Source: JBIICS01 sp044238735 (GTDB lineage Bacteria; Bacteroidota; Bacteroidia; UBA4408). From it: a stretch of DNA of 21,508 nucleotides. Location: the NCBI GenBank assembly GCA_044238735.1, contig JBIICS010000037.1, positions 1 to 21,508 of the forward strand, in the 5' to 3' direction. The notes under the pieces were generated by a model, which was not told the DNA's origin, did no database searches, and saw only the letters and a list, made by a program, of their open reading frames with translations. Every line of letters begins with the position of its first letter. The first letter of the stretch is position 1. The position numbers and the translations under genes are program-made. Positions 6,444-13,500 of the stretch are shown in pieces.

Positions 6444-7997
6444 ATGCCAATACTGGGAAACATATTAAAAAAGGCGGTAAGCTTAAGAAAAACCCTGGAT
6501 TCTGTTAATGAACAATTAGATAAGCTTAAGTTAAGGAGAAACACTTATACGAAGCAAAAAGCAGTTTTAAAAAGCATTTTAACTACCGCTGCAGATACCG
6601 AGTTTGGAAGACATTACCATTTTCAATCCTTAATACAAACTAAAGATTTTGTAAAAGGATTTCAGAAGATAGTTCCTTTGTTTGATTATGATTTAATTTA
6701 TGACAGGTGGTGGCATAAATCGGTAAACGGAAAAGAAGATATTTGCTGGCCGGGTAAAACCCAGTATTTTGCCTTAAGTTCCGGAACCAGTGGGGCCGCA
6801 TCCAAATACATTCCGGTTACCAAAGATCAGTTAAGTGTATTACGTAAAACCGGTGTAAGGCAATTAACTGCTCTGGCCTATTTTGATTTACCCGAAGATA
6901 TTTTTACAAAAGGTTGGTTGATGATTGGGGGAAGTACCGATTTAAAAAAGAATGCAGGCGGATTTGAAGGTGATTTATCTGGAATTACAACCAGTAATTT
7001 GCCTTTCTGGTTTAATCGCTTTTACAAACCCGGATCACAAATTTCACGTGAACGCGAATGGGACATTAAAATCCGGAAAATGGTGGAAAATGCCAAAAAC
7101 TGGGACATTGCTTTTGTGGCCGGTGTTCCTGCCTGGGTACAAATGTTGTTCGAACAAATTATAAAACATTACAACGTTAAAACCATACATGATATTTGGC
7201 CTAATTTAACCGTATACATGCATGGGGGAGTGGCATTTGAACCTTATAAAAAAGCCTTTGATAAGTTAGTTGCAAAACCTTTGATATATATTGAAACTTA
7301 TCTGGCTTCCGAAGGTTTTATTGCCTATCAAACCAGACCCGATTCTGTTGGAATGCAGTTAGTAACCAATCAGGGTATATTTTTTGAATTTGTTCCCTTT
7401 AATGAAGATAACTTTGATGCTGATGGCAGAATAAATCCAAATGCAAAAGCACTAACTTTAAAGGAGGTAGAGCAGGGAAAAGATTACGCCATCCTTTTAA
7501 CAACTGTTTCCGGCGCCTATCGTTATTTAATTGGAGACACGGTTAGGTTTGTAAATCTGGAACGGAATGAGATTATAATTACGGGCAGAGTAAAATTCTT
7601 TTTAAGTTTATGTGGGGAGCACTTATCAGTAGATAACATGACTAAAGGATTAAACATGGCTGCTGAAAAACTTAACGTATCAATTCCAGAATTTACGGTT
7701 GCCGGTGTTCCGCATGATGGATTTTTTGCGCACCACTGGTATGTGGCCTGCGACGAATTCGTAGATACCGAAAAATTGAGAATACTTATCGATTTGCATT
7801 TAAAAGAATTAAACGATGATTATGCCGTTGAGCGAAAATCGGCCCTTAGAGAGGTGTTGTTAACCGTATTACCCGTAAGTACCTTTTATGATTTTATGCA
7901 AAAGCAAGGAAAAATTGGGTCGCAAAGTAAATTCCCGCGTGTTTTAAAAGGTGAAAAATTAAACGATTGGTTAAGTTTTATTAAAAATCGTCAATAA
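6444..7997 (+). CDS. GH3-family acyl-adenylate-forming protein
   Basis: A 517-residue protein of GH3 type, the usual length. GH3 proteins belong to the adenylate-forming (ANL) superfamily; plant members join amino acids to hormone acids such as auxin or jasmonate, while the role of bacterial members is mostly undefined. Visible motifs are the ATP-binding loop ALSSGTSGAASKYIPVT (about 110-126), YIETYLASEGFIAYQ (about 281-295, the motif equivalent to YxxSEG), YRYLIGDTVRF with the ribose-binding Asp, and IITGRVKFFLSLCGEHLS at the hinge to the C-terminal domain. The gene starts 11 bp after the pseudouridine synthase gene and ends 6 bp before the exporter gene, so the three are probably co-transcribed. 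Substrate cannot be told from the sequence. Confidence 0.88.
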   Translation: MPILGNILKKAVSLRKTLDSVNEQLDKLKLRRNTYTKQKAVLKSILTTAADTEFGRHYHFQSLIQTKDFVKGFQKIVPLFDYDLIYDRWWHKSVNGKEDICWPGKTQYFALSSGTSGAASKYIPVTKDQLSVLRKTGVRQLTALAYFDLPEDIFTKGWLMIGGSTDLKKNAGGFEGDLSGITTSNLPFWFNRFYKPGSQISREREWDIKIRKMVENAKNWDIAFVAGVPAWVQMLFEQIIKHYNVKTIHDIWPNLTVYMHGGVAFEPYKKAFDKLVAKPLIYIETYLASEGFIAYQTRPDSVGMQLVTNQGIFFEFVPFNEDNFDADGRINPNAKALTLKEVEQGKDYAILLTTVSGAYRYLIGDTVRFVNLERNEIIITGRVKFFLSLCGEHLSVDNMTKGLNMAAEKLNVSIPEFTVAGVPHDGFFAHHWYVACDEFVDTEKLRILIDLHLKELNDDYAVERKSALREVLLTVLPVSTFYDFMQKQGKIGSQSKFPRVLKGEKLNDWLSFIKNRQ

Positions 7998-8003
7998 TTT
8001 ATT

Positions 8004-8627
8004 TTGGGAATTTACGACGCTATACTTCATGGAACCGGATTAGGATTATTACTAAGTATTTTAATTGGTCCTGTATTTTTTTTGTTACTGCGCGTTAGTA
8101 TTGAACAAGGCGCAAAACAAGCGTTGATTTTGGATATTGGTGTAATTGCCGGTGATGTTTTTTATATCTGGCTAAGCTATATTGGCACAGCAGCCATATT
8201 TTTAAATCCAACATACTCCAAACCATTAGGAATACTTGGGAGTTTAATCTTAATTATTACCGGTGTAATCCCTTTATTTAATAAAAAACCGAAAGAGCAA
8301 AAACCAATAGAATTAAAAGCTACCAATCCATATGTATTAATTAGCAAGGGATTTTTACTTAACATCACCAACCCCTTTGTAATATTTTTCTGGATTGCCA
8401 GCACTGGTTATGCGGTAACTACATTTGATGGCGAAGGTTTTTTAATACTGTTGTATTTTTTGGCTTGTATATCAGCATACATGCTAGTTGATTTTTTAAA
8501 AATATATGCCGCAGTTAAAATTCGTAAGAGACTTACCCCTTTAATTCTTCACCGAATTACGATTATTTCGAGCATTGGTATTGCCTTACTCGGAACCATA
8601 ATGATGTTTAGAGTTTTTAAACTTTAG
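8004..8627 (+). CDS. LysE/RhtB-type amino acid exporter family protein
   Basis: A 207-residue inner-membrane protein with about six hydrophobic segments (roughly residues 7-29, 40-62, 70-92, 112-134, 142-163 and 182-204). The N-terminal GTGLGLLLSILIGPVFFLLL followed by S-I-E-Q-G is the LysE-family signature, in which the glycine-proline motif in the first helix is conserved. A charged loop (KKPKEQKPIELK) separates helices 3 and 4, as usual. Members export amino acids or related metabolites; the substrate here is unknown. The start is TTG at 8004, six bases after the GH3 stop, and the family begins at this point. Its last 11 bases overlap the end of the convergent 2H phosphoesterase gene. Linkage to a possible amino-acid-conjugating GH3 protein is suggestive but unproven. 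Confidence 0.85.
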   Translation: MGIYDAILHGTGLGLLLSILIGPVFFLLLRVSIEQGAKQALILDIGVIAGDVFYIWLSYIGTAAIFLNPTYSKPLGILGSLILIITGVIPLFNKKPKEQKPIELKATNPYVLISKGFLLNITNPFVIFFWIASTGYAVTTFDGEGFLILLYFLACISAYMLVDFLKIYAAVKIRKRLTPLILHRITIISSIGIALLGTIMMFRVFKL

Positions 8628-9180
8628 CTACCAGTAAAAACTCGCGGTGTTCTTTCCAGTAATTTTCCTGATGTTTTAAGAGTGTTATTTTAGAACATTT
8701 AAATGAGAATTCTATTTTTTCATCTTTATATTTATTCCAAGCCTCATAAAAGGCTGTTTTTTTTAAATCTCTAAAGGCGAGTGTAATGTGCGGATGAAAC
8801 CCTAAACCCTTATAGTCTGCATTTAAAATTTGTAAGGAAGGTCTAATTTCATGAATTAGATTATTTCTTAAGTAAAAAAGAGATTCGTTTTTTGTCACAT
8901 CGGCAAAAATTACACGAGGTTCAAAGCAATTGTAATTTTTTATTGAAATATCAAAAGGACTGTATTTAGAGCAGAATAACGTTAAAAATGAATTTATTTT
9001 CTCTTCTTCTTTTTCTTTAAATTCAAAGGGCATATGAAGGGTTATGTGCGCCGGAGATCTGAGGGCGCCCTTGGTATTATAAAGGTTGTAAAAATTTTGC
9101 TTTAATTGCTGGAGCTCAGTTTTAATTGGTTCGGGAGGGACAATGGCTATAAAATATTTTTCTTTTCGTTCAGCGCTCAT
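8617..9180 (-). CDS. 2H phosphoesterase (2'-5' RNA ligase-like) family protein
   Basis: A 187-residue protein carrying the two HxTx motifs that define the 2H superfamily: H45-I-T-L in RSPAHITLHMPFEF and H131-I-T-L in GFHPHITLAFRDL. Each His/Thr pair forms half of the active site, which hydrolyses or transfers 2',3'-cyclic or 2'-5' phosphodiester bonds in RNA or nucleotides. The opening KYFIAIVPPEPI strand is also typical. The physiological substrate of the bacterial YjcG/ThpR-like members is uncertain. Its ATG overlaps the stop of the HAD phosphatase gene by four bases (ATGA arrangement), which implies translational coupling in a two-gene operon. Confidence 0.87.
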   Translation of the reverse strand: MSAERKEKYFIAIVPPEPIKTELQQLKQNFYNLYNTKGALRSPAHITLHMPFEFKEKEEEKINSFLTLFCSKYSPFDISIKNYNCFEPRVIFADVTKNESLFYLRNNLIHEIRPSLQILNADYKGLGFHPHITLAFRDLKKTAFYEAWNKYKDEKIEFSFKCSKITLLKHQENYWKEHREFLLVAKV

Positions 9181-9806
9181 AAACCCAAATTATAAACTAG
9201 ATTAATTACATTATTGTTTTGGGTATTTAATAGATAAGATTTAACTCCGCAACTCTCTGCGCCTTTTATATGTTGGGCCGAATCATCAATAAAAATAGTT
9301 TCGGAAGCCAATAAATTTTGTTCGTTTAAAACAAATTCGAAAATTTCGGCATGTGGTTTTCTAAGCCCTATTTCATATGAGTAATAAACCTTTTTGAAGC
9401 AATTTAAAAATCGATCATACCCTATATTCGTGTTCAGTATTTCTTTAAATGATTGAATATGTATTTCGTTGGTATTGCTCAACAGAAAAATTTGGTAATC
9501 TTTATTTAGGGATTCTAAAAATTCTATTCGTTCAATTGGAAAATCAAGGAGCATAGCATTCCAAGCCTCTTTAATTTTTTCTTCATTTAGACTATAGTTA
9601 GATAATTTTATGATTTCATGGATAAAAAAATCGCTGCTAATCTTCCCTGTTTCATATAAGTCGAATAGTTGGTTTTGTTTAGCTTGCGTGAAGAGCTCGT
9701 TAAAGTTGGATAAGCCAAATTCATTAAATTTTTTTTCAGTTGCGGGATAATCCAAGTTTATTAATACTCCACCCAAGTCAAAAATGATGTTTTTTATATG
9801 ATTCAT
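9177..9806 (-). CDS. HAD-superfamily phosphatase, YihX-like (subfamily IA)
   Basis: From ATG 9806 this is a 209-residue protein. HAD motifs are complete: motif I IIFDLGGVLINLD with nucleophile D10, motif II LLSNTN with S110, motif III lysine K150 in GLRKPHAEIF, and motif IV FIDDSAQHIKGA with D174/D175. The DLGGV form of motif I, the SNTNEIH motif and the overall length match the YihX group of E. coli, a sugar phosphate phosphatase acting on alpha-glucose-1-phosphate; the substrate here is only a guess. A longer frame up to 9878 adds 24 basic residues and runs almost into the divergent tRNA gene, so I reject that start. It overlaps the next gene by four bases. Confidence 0.9.
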   Translation of the reverse strand: MNHIKNIIFDLGGVLINLDYPATEKKFNEFGLSNFNELFTQAKQNQLFDLYETGKISSDFFIHEIIKLSNYSLNEEKIKEAWNAMLLDFPIERIEFLESLNKDYQIFLLSNTNEIHIQSFKEILNTNIGYDRFLNCFKKVYYSYEIGLRKPHAEIFEFVLNEQNLLASETIFIDDSAQHIKGAESCGVKSYLLNTQNNNVINLVYNLGL

Positions 9807-9859
9807 AAACGCTAAACTATAAAAATTGGCCGAAAATTTTTTATTTCGGTGATATTGAT

Positions 9860-9867
9860 TATTTTTG
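9860..9867 (+). promoter_or_regulatory. -7 promoter element (TATTTTTG) for the tRNA gene
   Basis: TATTTTTG matches TAnnTTTG exactly and ends 21 bases before the mature tRNA 5' end, which would give a short 5' precursor. An inverted pair, CCCTATC at 9870-9876 and GATAGAGGG at 9883-9891, lies in the predicted leader and could fold before processing. Confidence 0.55.
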
Positions 9868-9888
9868 CGCCCTATCAAAACCGATAGA

Positions 9889-9962
9889 GGGCCTATAGCT
9901 CAGTCGGTTAGAGCACCTGACTCATAATCAGGTGGTCCCTGGTTCGAGCCCAGGTGGGCCCA
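9889..9962 (+). tRNA. tRNA with anticodon CAU, probably tRNA-Ile2 (lysidine type)
   Basis: A 74-base cloverleaf: acceptor GGGCCTA pairs with TGGGCCC, the D-arm is GCTC/GAGC, the anticodon stem CCTGA/TCAGG encloses CTCATAA (anticodon CAT), and the T-arm CCTGG/CCAGG encloses TTCGAGC. The discriminator is A and the CCA end is not encoded. CAU may mean elongator Met or the Ile2 tRNA whose C34 is changed to lysidine. The acceptor has C4-G69 and C5-G68, the pairs known to mark tRNA-Ile2 for TilS in E. coli, whereas E. coli tRNA-Met has U-A and A-U there. I therefore favour Ile2. It has its own promoter and terminator. Confidence 0.93.
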
Positions 9963-9971
9963 CAAACTCTG

Positions 9972-10006
9972 AAGCCTTTAAAACCGATTGTTTTAAAGGC
10001 TTTTTT
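9972..10006 (+). terminator. Strong Rho-independent terminator after the tRNA
   Basis: A perfect 12-bp stem (AAGCCTTTAAAA at 9972-9983 with TTTTAAAGGCTT at 9991-10002) with a 7-base loop leads into a run of T (10001-10006). It begins 9 bases after the tRNA end and marks the tRNA as a single-gene transcript. Confidence 0.92.
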
Positions 10007-10028
10007 ATTTTTTAGGCTTTCTGTAAAA

Positions 10029-10053
10029 GTCCATTTTAAGGCTGAAAATGGAC
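10029..10053. repeat. Perfect 9-bp inverted repeat between tRNA and integrase-like fragment
   Basis: GTCCATTTT (10029-10037) is the exact reverse complement of AAAATGGAC (10045-10053), with the 7-base loop AAGGCTG. It is not followed by a T-run, so it does not look like a second terminator. Its place between a tRNA and an integrase-like fragment would suit an integrase arm-site or regulatory hairpin, but that is inference. Confidence 0.6.
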
Positions 10054-10100
10054 CAAAAAAGGTGGTTTACCGTTCAAAAACCGTGTACATATTTTCACTG

Positions 10101-10193
10101 GTGCCTTATACCAACAAAAATAGGGCATCTTTAAAGCTCATTCTGGACCAACGCAGGAAGAAAAAAATCTACCCACTGATACTTAAAAACTGA
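10101..10193 (+). pseudogene. Possible remnant of a Bacteroidota tyrosine integrase N-terminus
   Basis: A 30-codon reading frame from GTG 10101 ends at TGA 10191-10193. The peptide PYTNKNRASLKLILDQRR continues with KKKIYPLILK. This has the form of the arm-DNA-binding start of Bacteroidota phage/transposon integrases, which typically reads A-S-x-K-x-x-L-D-x-R-R-x-K-K-D-G-x-Y-P-L-x-x-R. Three residues normally between KK and YPL appear missing, and the frame stops soon after, with no continuation in any frame. The position directly downstream of a tRNA is where such integrases usually sit. I read it as the scar of a decayed or excised element; the match is short and could be chance. Confidence 0.4.
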
Positions 10194-10548
10194 TTACGGC
10201 AAATTATAATCACTAATTAACAAAAAAGGTTTATCTAACAATAAGCACCACATAAAATTGGAATCTTCAGTCAAATAAAAGTAAATGCTTATTTATATTT
10301 TCTGATATTTTATCAAGCTGTAAGTCAAAACTTTAAAAAAATTAACAACTACATAGAAATTAAATAGCGATTAAATCTATTGACATTAGAAAATTTACGG
10401 GCTAAATTAGTTTTGTTGAATTTAATTTGCAGACCAAATTTTTTATTGGTCGAAAATAAAAGTGATTTAGTCTAAAAAAATAAACTTTTATAAATTCCGT
10501 GCGTAATAAAATATAAATGAGTTTAACAGATTGATTTTATAATTTACA
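10194..10548. other. AT-rich intergenic region before the large surface protein gene
   Basis: No coding frame is credible here. The sequence is very AT-rich and holds one candidate promoter (10408-10415) and a 6-bp inverted repeat, GACCAA (10432-10437) with TTGGTC (10446-10451), which would fall in the 5' leader. Nothing else is recognisable. Confidence 0.6.
10408..10415 (+). promoter_or_regulatory. Candidate -7 element (TAGTTTTG) for the surface protein gene
   Basis: TAGTTTTG fits TAnnTTTG and is the only exact match I see in this intergenic stretch. A TTGAC at 10380-10384 is rather far away (25 bases instead of about 19-21). If used, the leader would be about 130 bases and would contain the hairpin at 10432-10451. 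Confidence 0.35.
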
Positions 10549-13500
10549 ATGATCTTAAACCTTGAACATATAAATTCCAATTCGATCAGCTCAAATCTTC
10601 TATCTGTAAAATCAAGGTTTAACAATATTTGTTCTTTTTTTTCAAAAGTTCAAAAATTTAATGCTCTTTCTTTTGCATTAATTCCCGCATTTTTAATCTT
10701 ATTAAACAGTGTTTCGGCTCAGACCTATTACTCTATGTCTTCAGGAAATTATTATCAAGATTTCGCGGACATGACTAATTGGACAGATAATTATGCGGCT
10801 GGTTCAGGAGCGGATAATTGGAAAGTAGCCGCAAATGCATCAGGCTCATCAGTTAACAATGTAGCAGTTTTTGTATCTAACACAACTGGGGGAGTTCAAA
10901 GAGGCACGCAATCATTAATCATACTTGCAACATCAACGAATACTGGTGCGACTGATTTATTGTTAAACTTTTCAGGAAGAACGGCAGGAACTTTATCTTT
11001 TGATTGGTCAAAAGTTGTCAATACTGCCCAAACATCACCAAGAAGCTCTGATTTAAAAATTCAGTATAGTATAGATGGTGGCTCTAACTTTACAGACATA
11101 ACAGGCTATACTATTCCAAGAATTTTCAATAACAGTTCAGCTGAATCTGGAACCTTATCATCAATAACTTTGCCAGCGGCCTTAAACAATCAAAGTACTG
11201 TAGTTTTAAGATTTTTTGTTTGGAACAACGGACAAACAGGGGGATCAGGAAACAGACCTAAATGGCAATTGGACAATATCTCAGTCACTTCAACGGCAAT
11301 AGCCCTTTCTGCCCAAATCCTCTCAGTAAGTGCTAATGCAACCGCTGCATGGTGCCCTGGTGAAACCAAAACAATTTCAGTTACTATTAAAAACGTCGGC
11401 ACTCAAGCATGGACTGATGGTGGAGGAAGAGATTTTAACATTGGTGTTAAATGGAATACTAACGGTTCCAATTGGAATGACTATCATGTTAGGGTTGATG
11501 CTGGAAATTTAGCTGCAGGTGCTACTGCAACCTATAATCTAACATTAACCGCTTCAAATGCTACCGTTGGTCCTGTTTATGGAACATTGTTATCTGCCGG
11601 AACCAATAGATTAACCTTTGATGTGGTATTAGAGGGTGATTGTTGGTTTGGTTGGAATTCGGGCAGTTGCGGTCCCGGAAATACTGCCTTTACTACAGGA
11701 AATATAACTATAAATTCAGGTAGTCTACCCTCACCTTTTACCATATCAGGTCCTAGTTCTCCTTGTGTGGGTACCTCTCAAACTTATACAGCAACTTCTG
11801 CTCCTGGTACTGAGACTTGGACATTTCCCTCCGGTTGGACGATTACAGGCGGACAAGGAACTCAAACATGTGTAGTTACCGTGGGGGCATCTACCGGAAA
11901 CGTTAATTGCTCGCGCTCCAATAGTTGTGGATCTCTAAATTCCTCAAATACTATTGCAGTAAATCCTATTAGCCTTCCTTCACAGCCTAGTGCTATTAGT
12001 GGGCCGTCTTCGGTATGTTTGAATTCAAGTAACACATTCAGCATAATCAATACTTCGGGAGTTAGTTACGCTTGGACTTATAGTGGAGCAGGTACCTTAA
12101 CAGGAAGTGGATCTAGCGTAAACTTGAGTGCAAGTAATTCTGGCAGTATAACGGTAACGCCCAGTAATTCATGTGGAAATGGCACCAACAGATTACTTAA
12201 CATTATTGTTAACTCACCCCCCACTAGTGTTAATGCAGGTGTTGATGCTGCAATATGTGCGGGTAGTTCGGCGCAATTAAACGGGACTGCAAATCCTCCT
12301 TCCGGTTCTTTTTCTGTAAGCACAGCACCAATAGGAAATATACCAAACGATGATCCTATTGGTTATAGTAGCTCTCTGGTTGTTTCCAACTCGGGTTTAA
12401 ATGCAAACCAAATATCCAGTATTACCCTAAATATTACCCATACTTTTACTGCAGATTTAGACATCACCTTAATTGCACCTAACGGAAGTTTTATTGATTT
12501 AACCTCTGACAATGGTGGCTCGGGCGATAATTTTATAAATACTGTTTTTTCTACTTCTGGACCATCCATAACAACCGGTTCTGCTCCGTTTACAGGTACA
12601 TTTTCACCGGAACAACCATTTAGTTCTCTAACCGGCCCTGCTGATGGTACTTGGACACTTAAAGTTGTAGATGATTATGTGATAGATATAGGTACTTTAG
12701 ATAATTGGAGAATTACATTTAATCCGGTTTATACTCTCAATTATTCTTGGTCGCCGAGCACAGGGTTAAGTGCCAGTAACATTGCTAATCCGATAGCAAG
12801 TCCAACATCTAACACCACCTACACTTTAACGGTTAGTAATAACGGCTGTTCATCTACTGATGATGTTAACATTAGTACCCGAAACATCCCTGCCGCTACT
12901 GTATCCAATAATGGACCCGTTTGCATAGGCAGCCCTGTAAATTTAACCGCCTCAAATTTAGCGCCCAGTTTGCAGGTTGCCCGCTTTACGAATGCCTCAG
13001 GACAGCTTATTTCTAGTCCAAGCTTTAACAGCACACAAAACAATCACACCATAGAATTTTGGGTTAAACCAAACAAAACAATTGTTTTGCATCCTCAAAC
13101 TAACTCAGGTATTTCAGGTCCGCTTACTCAACCTTTAACTGAATACTCTTTAGCTATTAACCCTGTTCATGGAGGAGACTTTACCGGTGGTATCGGTGTT
13201 TCAATTGGTACAAATGGTGTTGAAGTTATTCAACATGGATCTGCTCACTACCCTGTTACGCTATCTCAAGCAGTAAGTATTTCTAATTCAACTTTTACTC
13301 ACATTGCAATCGTTCATTCGTCTAATGTCCCTACCTTGTATATAAATGGTCAGCTCATTAAAACCGGTTTAAGTTCTCTGCGGCCCACGTTCCCTAGCTG
13401 TGGAGTTTCTGGAGGAACCTATGGCTATTTTGCGGGAGATATAGATAATATTAGAGTATGGAGTTCGGCTCGTACAGCCGCTGAAATTTCTTCCAATATG

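Noticed and set aside
9807..9878. Upstream start of the HAD phosphatase
   Set aside because: It adds a basic 24-residue tail with no family match and runs to within 11 bases of the divergent tRNA.
9889..9962. Elongator tRNA-Met
   Set aside because: Possible from the anticodon, but the C4-G69 and C5-G68 acceptor pairs favour tRNA-Ile2; kept only as an alternative.
9954..10193. A 79-codon frame starting inside the tRNA gene
   Set aside because: Its GTG lies in the tRNA T-arm/acceptor and it reads through the tRNA terminator. Only the last 30 codons resemble a protein, and these are listed as an integrase remnant.
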